Part shown: positions 17,572 to 28,531 of the stretch, piece by piece | Layout: each line of letters starts with the position of its first letter | How positions within the stretch are numbered: position 1 is the first letter of the stretch | From: Kangiella profundi | GTDB taxonomy: Bacteria; Pseudomonadota; Gammaproteobacteria; Enterobacterales; Kangiellaceae | NCBI RefSeq assembly: GCF_002838765.1 | Contig: NZ_CP025120.1 | Coordinates: 1,364,001 to 1,428,000, forward strand | Length of the DNA: 64,000 nt | Direction of reading: 5' to 3' | The notes under the pieces: model-generated | What the model was told of the DNA's origin: nothing | What the model saw: the letters and a program-made list of their open reading frames with translations, nothing else | Databases searched by the model: none | Translations under genes and position numbers: made by a program

Positions 17572-19449
17572 ATGATGAAAATTAAAACTGCCGTCAGTAG
17601 TGCCGTGCTATTCAGTGCACTACTTGGTTTGTCGGCTTGTGGCGATGAAAGCGCTGACAAGCAACAAACCACCGAAGTAAAACCGGCTGAAGCACAGGTT
17701 ACTGTAGCCGATGCGGAAAAATTTGTAGCTGATGCAGAAAAGCGTCTTGAAGAAATTTCAGAGTATGGGGCTCGAGTAGCGTGGGTTAATGCAAACTTTG
17801 TGACTTACGATACGACTCAACTTAACGCTAAAGTTGGTGAAGAATACACCAAGCTTGGTGTTGAGCTGGCGAATGAAGCTAAAAAGTTTAACGATCTTGA
17901 TTTGCCATATGATTTAAATCGTAAACTTGAAATGATCAAGTTGGGCTTAACACTTCCAGCACCTTCTGATGAAGCTAAAACTAAAAAACTTGCTGAAATC
18001 ACGTCTAAACTGGACAGCATCTACGCTACTGGTAAAAGTCCGGATGGCCGTAGTTTAGGCCAGTTAAGCGAAGTATTACGTACTTCTCGCGATCCTCAGG
18101 AACAGCTTGAAGCATGGCTTGGTTGGCGCACCGTTTCTCCAGAAATGCGTCCTCTTTACGAAGAAATGGTACAGATTGCTAACGAAGGTTCTAAAGAGCT
18201 TGGCTATAAAGATACCGGTGCCATGTGGCGTTCAAAGTACGACATGCCAGCAGATGATTTCGCTAACGAAATGGATCGTTTATGGGGTCAGGTTGAACCA
18301 TTATACGAAGCCCTTCACTGCCACGTTCGCGCAGAGCTAAATGAAGAGTATGGCGATGAAGTGGTTCCATTGGATCAGCCTATTCCAGCGCACTTGTTGG
18401 GTAATATGTGGGCTCAACAATGGGGTAACATCTATGACCTGGTTGCACCAGAAGGCGCTGGCAAAGGTGTTGATTTAGATCCTATCCTTCGTAAGCACTA
18501 TGGCGTAGATCACGAAGTTGTAACCTATAACGAGAAAGAAAAAGCAGTAAAAGAGCTAGTTAAAACTGCAGAAAACTTCTTCTCTTCATTAGGTTTCGCA
18601 CCTCTTCCAGAAACATTCTGGGAGCGTTCATTATTCGTAAAACCACGTGACCGCGAAGTACAGTGTCATGCGAGCGCATGGAACCTGGACAATCAGGAAG
18701 ATATCCGCATTAAGATGTGTACGGAAATCAATTCTGAAGACTTCCAGACCGTTCACCATGAGCTTGGTCACAACTACTATCAACGTGCCTATAAAGATCA
18801 ACCAATCCTTTATAAAGGTAGTGCTAACGATGGTTTCCATGAAGCTATTGGCGACACGATTGCACTTTCAATCACTCCAGCCTACTTAAAGCAAATTGGT
18901 TTGATAGAAGAAGAGCCTGATGCAAGTGCTGATATCGCTTTATTGATGCGTTCAGCAATGGATAAAGTTGCTTTCCTACCATTCGGTTTAATGGTTGATA
19001 AGTGGCGCTGGCAGGTATTCAACGGTGAAGTATCAGCTGCTGAATACAATCAGGGCTGGTGGAATCTACGTACTCAATATCAAGGTATCATGCCACCGGT
19101 TGAGCGTACTGAAGCCGACTTTGATCCAGGCGCAAAATACCACATTCCAGGTAACACACCTTACTCGCGTTACTTCTTGGCTCACATTCTGCAATTCCAG
19201 TTCTTCCGCGACATGTGTGAAATGGCTGGCAACGAAGGCCCTCTTCACCGCTGCTCGTTCTACGGCAACAAAGAAGTTGGTGCTAAGTTGAATGCTATGC
19301 TTGAAATGGGTGCTAGTCGCCCTTGGCAAGATGCGTTAGAAGCCATGACAGGCCAGCGTGAAATGGATGCAACTGCAGTACTTGAGTACTATGCGCCATT
19401 GAAAACCTGGTTAGATGAGCAAAATAAAGATCGTAACTGTGGATGGTAA
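17572..19449 (+). CDS. M2 family peptidyl-dipeptidase (ACE homologue), lipoprotein
   Basis: A 625-aa zinc metallopeptidase of the angiotensin-converting-enzyme family, which removes C-terminal dipeptides. The zinc site is intact: HELGH at residues 396-400 and the third ligand in GFHEAIGD, Glu424, at the family's spacing. The N-terminus has a lipobox (LLGLSAC, Cys23), so it is probably anchored in the envelope facing the periplasm or outside. Two adjacent ATG codons exist (17572, 17575). Single-gene unit with a strong terminator; fits a peptide-scavenging lifestyle along with the S8 protease at 62.6 kb. Confidence 0.94.
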   Translation: MMKIKTAVSSAVLFSALLGLSACGDESADKQQTTEVKPAEAQVTVADAEKFVADAEKRLEEISEYGARVAWVNANFVTYDTTQLNAKVGEEYTKLGVELANEAKKFNDLDLPYDLNRKLEMIKLGLTLPAPSDEAKTKKLAEITSKLDSIYATGKSPDGRSLGQLSEVLRTSRDPQEQLEAWLGWRTVSPEMRPLYEEMVQIANEGSKELGYKDTGAMWRSKYDMPADDFANEMDRLWGQVEPLYEALHCHVRAELNEEYGDEVVPLDQPIPAHLLGNMWAQQWGNIYDLVAPEGAGKGVDLDPILRKHYGVDHEVVTYNEKEKAVKELVKTAENFFSSLGFAPLPETFWERSLFVKPRDREVQCHASAWNLDNQEDIRIKMCTEINSEDFQTVHHELGHNYYQRAYKDQPILYKGSANDGFHEAIGDTIALSITPAYLKQIGLIEEEPDASADIALLMRSAMDKVAFLPFGLMVDKWRWQVFNGEVSAAEYNQGWWNLRTQYQGIMPPVERTEADFDPGAKYHIPGNTPYSRYFLAHILQFQFFRDMCEMAGNEGPLHRCSFYGNKEVGAKLNAMLEMGASRPWQDALEAMTGQREMDATAVLEYYAPLKTWLDEQNKDRNCGW

Positions 19450-19480
19450 TAGCGTTTAACGTAATTACTATTTGCTATGT

Positions 19481-19508
19481 AAAAAGACGCCTTCGGGCGT
19501 CTTTTTTT
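19481..19508 (+). terminator. Intrinsic terminator after the M2 peptidase
   Basis: AAAAAGACGCC-TTCG-GGCGTCTTTTTTT: an 11-bp stem with a stable UUCG tetraloop and a U-tract. Confidence 0.93.
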
Positions 19509-19536
19509 ATGTTTCCAACTGTGCTGTAGGGCGTTA

Positions 19537-21009
19537 TTAATTCATGCTGTCTCGGCAATAGGAGGTGGTCTGATTTTTACCCCGCTCCTTAGATTTATAG
19601 AGAGCCTTATCGGCTTCTGCCAGCAACTCTGTTTCTTTGATTCTACGTCCGGCCAAACAGGCAATGCCTATGCTAATGGTCACAGAATGCCGGGTTTCAT
19701 CTGGGGCTGTAAATACTTCTTCCGCAACTTGTGCTCTGAAACGTTCCATCGCACTCTTGCCCGATTCCATATCAGTTTCAGGAAGCAACACTGCAAACTC
19801 TTCGCCACCAATTCGGGCGTAGTAATCGATATCGCGACAGCTTTGACGCATGACTTGCGCCAGTCTGACAAGGACATAATCGCCAAAGTCATGACCGTAA
19901 GTGTCATTAATTTTTTTAAAATCATCAATATCCCATATCACTGCACAGTAAGTATGACCAAGTCTTACTGAGCGATGATGCTCTTTGGTCAATGCCGGCA
20001 TGAAAGCGCGTCTATTAGGCAGACCGGTCAAAACATCATGCTCGGCAGCCATCTTCCAGCGCTGCCCAGATTCCCTCGTTAGAAGCATCTGATACTGCTG
20101 TAATGCCAAACCAAAAACCGTAATGGCGCAGGCAAATGTAAATGCCATCAGCTCAAAGGAAGTTGCTTGATCGGTTAATGCTACAAATGGGCCAAGATTG
20201 AAGTGAGTGATACTAATTAAACCAATAAAAGTCAGGGTGCTAATGCTAGCAACAGTAAGCAGTCTGAGTTCAAAGCTCATAATAACTAGAACGGGAAGTA
20301 TCAAATAAATAATTGCTGGATACAGGTATATACCAATAATAAATATTAAACCAATTAGACCAATCGAAAGACATAGGTTGATAGAGGGTCTTTTGAAATG
20401 CAATGGATCAAGTTTAAGGCTGTTGTATACCTGGAAAACCATCAACATTCCCAAGCCGTCTGCCAACAGAAGGCTAATATAAAACCCTTCCAATTGATGG
20501 TAAACCAAATAGCCACCCATCCACAAATTAACAGTAATAATGATGGTTGTTAGTGCAGGAGGAATAATGCAAACCCACCAGATAAACTTTGATAAATCTC
20601 TTGGGTTTGCCACCCCCGTGGGTAGAAATCGACCAAACATCAGCATAGCAAGATAACTTTGTGCACCGTCAGCGATGGCTGATATTAGTGTGTATAGTTT
20701 AGGCGTTGCTACTGTTCCGATATCCATACCAGGCAAATTAACAAGGTAGGATGAAATTACGATGAATGGTACTGCTGTTGCTTTCCAGCGAAGACACATC
20801 AGGAATCCAATTCCTGATGGCAGCCATAATAAACTAATGTTGCTTGGAAATAGTGTAAATAGACTCATGCCAAAGCGTGCGCTGATATAATACGCTATTG
20901 ACGATAATATTAGAAAAATGATCGAATTTAGGCTGGTACTCAGCTTCCCTACCCTTAATTCCTTGTGACCCTTTTGATGTATTTGTGTTAAGTATGATTT
21001 TATTAACAT
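19537..21009 (-). CDS. Membrane diguanylate cyclase, MASE1-like sensor plus GGDEF
   Basis: A 490-aa protein with about eight membrane helices (residues about 25-310) resembling the MASE1 sensory domain, for example ARFGMSLFTLFPSNISLLWLPSG and WWVCIIPPALTTII, followed by a cytoplasmic GGDEF domain (about 325-485). The active-site motif is GGEEF at 401-405, which supports c-di-GMP synthesis. An inhibitory I-site RxxD (RDID) lies five residues upstream, so product inhibition is expected. GGGGAA precedes ATG 21009. The signal sensed by the membrane part is unknown. Lies near a second c-di-GMP enzyme gene at 21.9 kb. Confidence 0.9.
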   Translation of the reverse strand: MLIKSYLTQIHQKGHKELRVGKLSTSLNSIIFLILSSIAYYISARFGMSLFTLFPSNISLLWLPSGIGFLMCLRWKATAVPFIVISSYLVNLPGMDIGTVATPKLYTLISAIADGAQSYLAMLMFGRFLPTGVANPRDLSKFIWWVCIIPPALTTIIITVNLWMGGYLVYHQLEGFYISLLLADGLGMLMVFQVYNSLKLDPLHFKRPSINLCLSIGLIGLIFIIGIYLYPAIIYLILPVLVIMSFELRLLTVASISTLTFIGLISITHFNLGPFVALTDQATSFELMAFTFACAITVFGLALQQYQMLLTRESGQRWKMAAEHDVLTGLPNRRAFMPALTKEHHRSVRLGHTYCAVIWDIDDFKKINDTYGHDFGDYVLVRLAQVMRQSCRDIDYYARIGGEEFAVLLPETDMESGKSAMERFRAQVAEEVFTAPDETRHSVTISIGIACLAGRRIKETELLAEADKALYKSKERGKNQTTSYCRDSMN

Positions 21010-21100
21010 AATTCCCCATCCATGCCTTGCTCAATTTACTTGATCAAGCATGGATAGACAATGATGTTATGTATAAATTTTACACAATTTTAGATTGCCG

Positions 21101-21796
21101 TTATATCACATAAAGATAAACAGCCAGAAAGTGGCAAACGGCGCCGCCAAGGACAAATAGATGCCAGATAGCATGGTTATAGGGTATTTTCTTGTCTGCA
21201 GCGTAGAATATTGTGCCAAGTGTATATGATAAACCACCGGCAAATAATAACCATAATGCGGGTGCAGGAACCTTTTCCAGCATTTCTTCGGCAGCGACAA
21301 CGATTACCCAGCCCATAAGAATATAAGTGATCAGTGATACCCTTGGAAATCTCTGCTTAAAAGCTACCTTAAATATTACCCCAAAGAATGCCAATCCCCA
21401 GATAACACCAAACAAGACCCAGCCCCATACACCATTCAGACTAACCAGAACAAATGGCGTATAGGTTCCGGCAATCAGAAAGTAGATGGCGCAGTGATCA
21501 AAAGTTTGGAATACCTTTTTGATTGGCTCAGGTTGGAAGCTGTGATAAAGGGTTGATGAAGTAAACAGAATGACCAGGCTAATGCCATAAACAATCGAAC
21601 TTGCAAGCTTCCAGCCGTCACCCAGCTGCACAGATGTCATGATCATCATGGTCATGGCGGCAACGCTTAACAATGCCCCTATACCATGGGTTAAGGCATT
21701 GGCAACTTCTTCGCCAATACTATAGGTATGTTCTGTTAATTCGACATCAAGATGAGCATAGTTATGCTCTTCAGTGTTCTCTAAATGGTTTGACAT
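21101..21796 (-). CDS. Hemolysin III / PAQR-family membrane protein
   Basis: A 231-aa seven-helix membrane protein of the YqfA/hemolysin III family. It has EEVANALTHGIGALLSV near residue 30, LYHSFQPEP after the third helix, DHCAIYFLIAGTYTPF near 110 and AIWHLFVLGGAVCHFLAVY at the end. The Ser/His/Asp positions correspond to the metal-binding residues of PAQR/CREST proteins. Despite the name, haemolytic activity is rarely shown; a role in membrane lipid homeostasis is more likely. The N-terminal 25 residues are hydrophilic. Flanked by two c-di-GMP genes with no overlap. Confidence 0.9.
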   Translation of the reverse strand: MSNHLENTEEHNYAHLDVELTEHTYSIGEEVANALTHGIGALLSVAAMTMMIMTSVQLGDGWKLASSIVYGISLVILFTSSTLYHSFQPEPIKKVFQTFDHCAIYFLIAGTYTPFVLVSLNGVWGWVLFGVIWGLAFFGVIFKVAFKQRFPRVSLITYILMGWVIVVAAEEMLEKVPAPALWLLFAGGLSYTLGTIFYAADKKIPYNHAIWHLFVLGGAVCHFLAVYLYVI

Positions 21797-21905
21797 AGTC
21801 TGCCTTGTTCTCAGATCCGACCAGATGCCGCCATCTTCGCTGACATTGAGCTTCAGGTCAATAGTTCAGCGTACACTTGTTAGTTGAAGTGTGAGAAAGG
21901 TAGAA

Positions 21906-23795
21906 TCAGGCAGCAAGATACTCTTGGAAGAATTGACTAGCCGGAACTGGCATACTGAGCCAAAACCCTTGGGCCTGATCACAGTCATAGGAGGTCAGAA
22001 GATCCATTATATTCTCATTTTCTACCCCTTCAGCAATAACCGAGAGGCCAAAGATATGAGCGATTTTAATAATCTCAGCAACCAGAGAGTGTTGAATCTC
22101 TGACTCCTCCAAAGAACGGATGAAACTATTATCGATTTTAAGCTTTTGGACGGGAAGCTTCATAAGGTAATTAAAAGACGAATAACCGGTGCCAAAGTCA
22201 TCAATGGAAATTTTAATCCCCATATCATTGATGGCCTGTAAGCGAGCAACTGCATTATCAATGTCCGATATGAATGCCTGCTCAGTAATTTCAATCTCAA
22301 TACAGCTTGAACAAATGCCATATTTATCAATGAGACTTTGCAAATCGTCAACCAGGTTACCATGTTGAAAATACCGTGGTGTCACATTAATGCTGACTGG
22401 ACAACAGCAGTTACCGTCACACTTCCATTGCGCAATATCACGACAAACCTGCTCCAATACCCATTGACTGATCGGTATGATCATGCCATTGGACTCTGCT
22501 TCTGCAATAAACTCTGATGGGCTCATCGGTTGGTCATTGTTATCCCAGCGAATAAGCGCTTCAACGCCAACCATTTTTTTATCAGCAAGTGAAAATTTTG
22601 GCTGGTATTCGAGATAAAATTCTTGATTACGTAATGCCCTGCGAAGCGATGTGCGCATTGATAACCGATACTTTGAGAAGCTATCAAAGTGAGTGGAATA
22701 AAAACTGTATGTGTTTTTGCCATGTTTTTTGGAGTTATACATAGCCATGTCGGCTTTTTTGAGCAGCTCACCTGCTTCAGCTCCATCATCGGGATAGAGT
22801 GCCACTCCAAGGGAAGGTGTTATATAAATTTGATTAGCTCCCAGCATTATCGGTGTATCGAGAGCATGCTTAATTCTATCCAAAACATCCACTATTGCTT
22901 CGCGATCTTCGACATCCTCTAACATGATGACAAACTCGTCACCGCCAAGTCTGGCAAAAGTATCGTGCTCCCGTAAAGCAACTAATATTCTTTGAGAAAC
23001 CTTTTTTAAAAGCAAGTCACCCTGGGCATGACCAAAGGTGTCGTTAACAGTTTTAAACTCGTCCAAATCAAGAAATATAACGGCCAAAAAGTCCTCTTTC
23101 CGCTTCGCTAATTCCAAGGCATGTTCAAGGCGCTCGGAAAACAATGTTCGGTTTGGCAGGCTGGTAAGTTCGTCATGATAGGCAAGATATCTCGCTTCTC
23201 TTTCTTTGAGTTTTAGTTCGGTAATATCTTTGATGGTCCATACCATCCCCTGAATTTGCCCATCAAGTTCTAAAGCCTTCGCCTTACATTCATAAAAACA
23301 TCCGTCATTGTGTTCAATCAAAATGCTATTACTATCTTCCTGGTTAACGATAGCTTTTCGCATCTGATTAAAAGCAATTTGAGGATTTTGAATATTTTTT
23401 AAAAATCGACGGCAGATTCTTTCAAAGCTTAGTGATTGGATTTCTGTGGATGACATATTCAGCATTTTAAGCGCTGTATCATTATATGCTGTGGGATAAC
23501 CATGAGAATTAATCTGGATAATGCCATCGTATCCTGCGTCCATTGTGGCCCTGAGTTTACGAATACTTTGTTCTAGTTCAATTTTGGCTTGCTCCAGTTC
23601 CGATAATTTACCCTGCAATTGATTAAACCGATTTCTCGATTCACCGTTACTGGAAGATAGTGATTGCTCATACCAACGACGCTCTTCTTCCGCTCGCTGA
23701 TAGGCCTGGTCAATAGCATTAAGAAAATCGTCGGGTAGCTGTTCACTATCACCGTTTAGGTAATTCTTGATTTGACGATTTAACAGCTTATGCAT
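21906..23795 (-). CDS. PAS-GGDEF-EAL dual c-di-GMP protein
   Basis: A 629-aa cytoplasmic protein: N-terminal coiled coil (about 35-85), a PAS domain (about 85-195, followed by a PAC-like GMVWTIKDITELKLKER), GGDEF (205-370) and EAL (385-625). GGDEF is intact at 284-288, with I-site REHD five residues earlier. The EAL half has EALIRW near 412, DDFGTGYSS, KIDNSFI and AEGVE, the metal and catalytic residues expected of a phosphodiesterase. It could therefore make, break or sense c-di-GMP. No membrane segment; the input probably acts on the PAS domain. A 12-bp-arm inverted repeat lies upstream. Confidence 0.92.
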   Translation of the reverse strand: MHKLLNRQIKNYLNGDSEQLPDDFLNAIDQAYQRAEEERRWYEQSLSSSNGESRNRFNQLQGKLSELEQAKIELEQSIRKLRATMDAGYDGIIQINSHGYPTAYNDTALKMLNMSSTEIQSLSFERICRRFLKNIQNPQIAFNQMRKAIVNQEDSNSILIEHNDGCFYECKAKALELDGQIQGMVWTIKDITELKLKEREARYLAYHDELTSLPNRTLFSERLEHALELAKRKEDFLAVIFLDLDEFKTVNDTFGHAQGDLLLKKVSQRILVALREHDTFARLGGDEFVIMLEDVEDREAIVDVLDRIKHALDTPIMLGANQIYITPSLGVALYPDDGAEAGELLKKADMAMYNSKKHGKNTYSFYSTHFDSFSKYRLSMRTSLRRALRNQEFYLEYQPKFSLADKKMVGVEALIRWDNNDQPMSPSEFIAEAESNGMIIPISQWVLEQVCRDIAQWKCDGNCCCPVSINVTPRYFQHGNLVDDLQSLIDKYGICSSCIEIEITEQAFISDIDNAVARLQAINDMGIKISIDDFGTGYSSFNYLMKLPVQKLKIDNSFIRSLEESEIQHSLVAEIIKIAHIFGLSVIAEGVENENIMDLLTSYDCDQAQGFWLSMPVPASQFFQEYLAA

Positions 23796-24100
23796 AGTTA
23801 CCGCTCTCTTTTATACAGTGAACGGTACACCGAACTTGTAGCTAGCTGTTTTGATAGTTTGGATGTTTGCTTAGAGAGAAGTAAATGCGTAAAAGACATG
23901 GCTACAAGAATGCAGCCTGCTGTAAATGCAGTATCAACCGTGAGTGGCAAAAGTTCCATAATCCAAGCCATGAACTAACCTTAAATTTATCCTTCTTAAG
24001 GTTAGTTCTACCACTTCATATTTGCATTGTCAATTTAACTAAAACACCTAACTGTTTAATTTTTGGTACACTTTTAATGCATATTTGCATAGAAATGCGG
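23796..24100. other. Intergenic region between the GGDEF-EAL gene and fadH
   Basis: 305 bp without a convincing gene; a frame on the plus strand (from 23885) is Cys/Asn-rich, has no ribosome-binding site and runs into fadH, so I do not call it. The notable feature is the inverted repeat at 23973-24007. No intrinsic terminator with a U-tract is visible after fadH. Confidence 0.6.
23973..24007. repeat. Perfect 12-bp-arm inverted repeat upstream of the GGDEF-EAL gene
   Basis: AACTAACCTTAA and TTAAGGTTAGTT flank an 11-nt spacer. No U-tract follows on either strand. It lies about 178 bp before the GGDEF-EAL start and about 95 bp after fadH, so it could be an operator, a transcript-end structure, or both. 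Confidence 0.7.
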
Positions 24101-26143
<2,043 letters not shown>

Positions 26144-26162
26144 TTAGAGATGGCCTTAAGTC

Positions 26163-26179
26163 TACTGGTATAACCAGAT
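26163..26179 (-). promoter_or_regulatory. Candidate FadR operator upstream of fadH
   Basis: ATCTGGT-TAT-ACCAG on the minus strand is a perfect CTGGT/ACCAG inverted repeat. It closely matches the E. coli fadB FadR operator (ATCTGGT-ACG-ACCAG). It lies 41 bp upstream of the fadH start codon, a sensible place for a repressor of fatty-acid degradation. No fadR gene is in this window. Confidence 0.6.
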
Positions 26180-26360
26180 CAAGGCAATCCCTCGCAGCGT
26201 TTCAAAAAGTACATATTTGATTACAAAATGAAAGAATCTAAAAAACATTCTAAAACAATGAGTTAAGAAAAATTATTGAATTCTCTACTAGTCATAAAAC
26301 AGGCTATTTGTATAGAATGTGTTCGTTCCAAATTATTTTAACTAGAAAAGGTATTTTCAC

Positions 26361-28238
26361 GTGTCACAACCAAACTCAATGATCGGTAAATTCTTTTACC
26401 GTATATGGAAGACTATCGATGTGGCAGGCCGATTAATGATTGGTCTAATCGCATTAACCATTTTCATACTTTTCGTTCGTAGCTGCACCAGCGGTCCTGA
26501 CCTACCAAGGGTTGATGACGGCGCTGCGCTAATTCTTGCCCCTAAAGGCGTTATTGTTGAGCAGGAAACTTATCTTGACCCAATCGAACGCGCCATGCAG
26601 GAAGCTCAAGGTATAGCTCCTAATGAAACCTCAATCTATGACCTGCTTGATGCTATTGAGTATGCAAAAAATGATGACCGCATCAGTGTCATGGTGATTA
26701 ATGTAAACAGTTTGCAGGGTGTTTATGCTGGCATCAGCAAATATCAGGATTTGCGTGAAGCTATTAATGAATTCAAAGAAAGCGGCAAAAAAGTGATCGC
26801 GATTGGTGATTACTATATGCAGGGTCAATTCTATCTGGCTTCAGTTGCTGATGAAGTCTATATGAATCCATTTGGCATGTTGATGTTTGAAGGTCTAGGC
26901 GGCAACAACACCTACTTCAAGTCAGCATTAGACAACCTCGGAGTTAACGTTCATGTGTTCCGAGTTGGTACTTTTAAATCTGCTGTAGAACCCTTTATTC
27001 GTGATGACATGTCGGAAGCTGCTAAAGAAGCTAACCGTGAGTGGATGGGCGACTTGTGGACACATATGAAGCAAGATCTTGCTGCATCACGCGATATGTC
27101 TGTTGAAGAGTTTGATGACTTTGTAGAGAACTACCTGGTCAAGTTTGAAGCGGTCAATGGCGATAGCGGTGAATTAGCGGTTCAGGAAGGCTTTATCGAT
27201 AAGCTAATGACTCGTGGTGAATTTCGCCAATACATGATCGACATGGTTGGCCTGAATGAGAAAAAAGACTCTTACAAAGCTATCGGTCATAAAAACTACC
27301 TGAAAGCTGTCCGCCCATTAGTAGAATTACCTACCAACAAAGATACTGTTGCGGTAATTGTTGCTAAAGGTGAAATCGTTGATGGTAGTCGTAAAGAAGG
27401 TGTTATCGGTGGTGACAGCACAGCACGCCTAATCCAGAAAGCACGTCTTGATGACAAAGTAAAAGCTATTGTACTTCGTGTTGATAGCCCAGGGGGCAGC
27501 GCCTTTGCTTCAGAAGTGATTCGTAGCGAGCTTGAGCGTGCGCAGAATGAAGGCAAAGTTGTGGTTGCTTCAATGGGTGGTGTTGCAGCATCTGGTGGCT
27601 ACTGGATTTCAGCTACTTCCGATGAAATCTGGGCTCACCCTACTACCATCACTGGTTCTATCGGTATCTTCGGTATGATTCCAACCTTTGAAGAACCATT
27701 AAACAAGCTAGGCGTTCACCGCGATGGTGTTGGTACAACTAAGTGGACATTAGCATTCGATCCGATGGATGGTATTTCACCTGAGTTTGGCCAGCTTATT
27801 CAACGTAGCATTGAGCGTGGTTATGACCGCTTCCTTAGCCTGGTAGCAGAAGGTCGTAACATGACTAAAGAAGAAGTGGATCAAATCGCACAGGGCCGCG
27901 TCTGGTCAGGTGAAGATGCACACCGTCTAGGTTTGGTGGACCAACTAGGTGATCTGGAAGATGCCATTGAATCAGCTGCCAAGCTAGCAAACATTGGTGA
28001 TGATTATGCAGTAAAATTCATCAAGCGTGAGTTGAGTGCTGAAGAAATCTTTATCCGTAACTTGCTGGAGAATGCAAAAGCTGAAGGTAAGCTTGATGCA
28101 GTTATTGCTCAGCTTAACAACGGTGAAACAGACATCATTGGTCACGTTCTAGGTCGCGCCCAAAAGATAGTCAATATCTTCAACAACTTTAACGATCCTA
28201 ACCACGTCTACGCACACTGTATGTGTGTTGGCGAATAA
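26361..28238 (+). CDS. sppA: Signal peptide peptidase SppA (67-kDa type)
   Basis: Membrane-anchored periplasmic serine protease (625 aa) that degrades cleaved signal peptides. One N-terminal anchor (about residues 25-45) and two tandem S49 domains. The catalytic lysine is in GTFKSAVEP (about Lys206, first domain) and the nucleophilic serine in AASGGYWIS (about Ser411, second domain), the Lys/Ser pairing of the long SppA form. The start is GTG at 26361 with AAAGG upstream; an ATG six codons later is a weaker alternative. It ends in an unusual CMCVGE tail. Divergent from fadH. Confidence 0.94.
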   Translation: MSQPNSMIGKFFYRIWKTIDVAGRLMIGLIALTIFILFVRSCTSGPDLPRVDDGAALILAPKGVIVEQETYLDPIERAMQEAQGIAPNETSIYDLLDAIEYAKNDDRISVMVINVNSLQGVYAGISKYQDLREAINEFKESGKKVIAIGDYYMQGQFYLASVADEVYMNPFGMLMFEGLGGNNTYFKSALDNLGVNVHVFRVGTFKSAVEPFIRDDMSEAAKEANREWMGDLWTHMKQDLAASRDMSVEEFDDFVENYLVKFEAVNGDSGELAVQEGFIDKLMTRGEFRQYMIDMVGLNEKKDSYKAIGHKNYLKAVRPLVELPTNKDTVAVIVAKGEIVDGSRKEGVIGGDSTARLIQKARLDDKVKAIVLRVDSPGGSAFASEVIRSELERAQNEGKVVVASMGGVAASGGYWISATSDEIWAHPTTITGSIGIFGMIPTFEEPLNKLGVHRDGVGTTKWTLAFDPMDGISPEFGQLIQRSIERGYDRFLSLVAEGRNMTKEEVDQIAQGRVWSGEDAHRLGLVDQLGDLEDAIESAAKLANIGDDYAVKFIKRELSAEEIFIRNLLENAKAEGKLDAVIAQLNNGETDIIGHVLGRAQKIVNIFNNFNDPNHVYAHCMCVGE

Positions 28239-28256
28239 CCTACTCGGTTAGCAAAT

Positions 28257-28288
28257 AAAAAAGGCGCTATTGATTAGCGCCTTTTTTT
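28257..28288 (+). terminator. Intrinsic terminator after sppA
   Basis: AAAAAAGGCGCTA-TTGA-TTAGCGCC followed by eight T residues. Strong hairpin with U-tract. Confidence 0.92.
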
Positions 28289-28318
28289 ATTTCTTACTTG
28301 CCGAAATACTACAGGCAC

Positions 28319-28343
28319 AAAAAAAGCAGCCAAAGGCTGCTTT
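28319..28343 (-). terminator. Second minus-strand terminator, next to the tRNA-Asp fragment
   Basis: On the minus strand, AAAGCAGCC-TTT-GGCTGC is followed by seven T. It follows the 3'-end fragment of tRNA-Asp at 28349-28371 just as the terminator at 28494-28524 follows the intact tRNA, suggesting a duplicated tRNA-terminator unit. Confidence 0.75.
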
Positions 28344-28348
28344 ATAAA

Positions 28349-28371
28349 ATAGTGGCGGAGCGGACGGGACT
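28349..28371 (-). pseudogene. tRNA-Asp 3'-end fragment (displaced copy)
   Basis: A 23-bp exact copy of the 3' end of the intact tRNA-Asp gene, including acceptor stem, part of the T-arm and the downstream ATA. It is located 179 bp away in the same orientation. The rest of the tRNA is missing; the sequence becomes unrelated at 28372. It may be a decayed tandem tRNA copy or a relic attachment site. Confidence 0.8.
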
Positions 28372-28493
28372 ATCAATTACATCCCTGTAATTGACCGCTT
28401 CGTGGCCGTTGCCGCTAAGCGTCAACGTTCAAAATCGTTCCAGACGATTTTGTCGAACACCGCTCGCGGGTTCTCGTCCCTGTTAAATTTGGT
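28372..28493. repeat. Hairpin-rich cassette between the tRNA-Asp fragment and the tRNA terminator
   Basis: Contains two perfect hairpins: TCAATTAC/GTAATTGA at 28373-28394 and CAAAATCGT/ACGATTTTG at 28430-28452. On the plus strand, 28465-28483 reads like a tRNA T-arm (GCGGGTTC-TC-GTCCC) with two changes from that of tRNA-Asp, in opposite orientation. No protein is encoded; a translated frame through here is an artefact of tRNA antisense sequence. Confidence 0.55.
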
Positions 28494-28524
28494 AAAAAAA
28501 AAGCCTGCTCGAAAGCAGGCTTTT
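28494..28524 (-). terminator. Intrinsic terminator after tRNA-Asp
   Basis: On the minus strand, AAAAGCCTGCT-TTCG-AGCAGGC followed by nine T residues, seven bases past the tRNA 3' end. Confidence 0.92.
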
Positions 28525-28531
28525 GATATAG

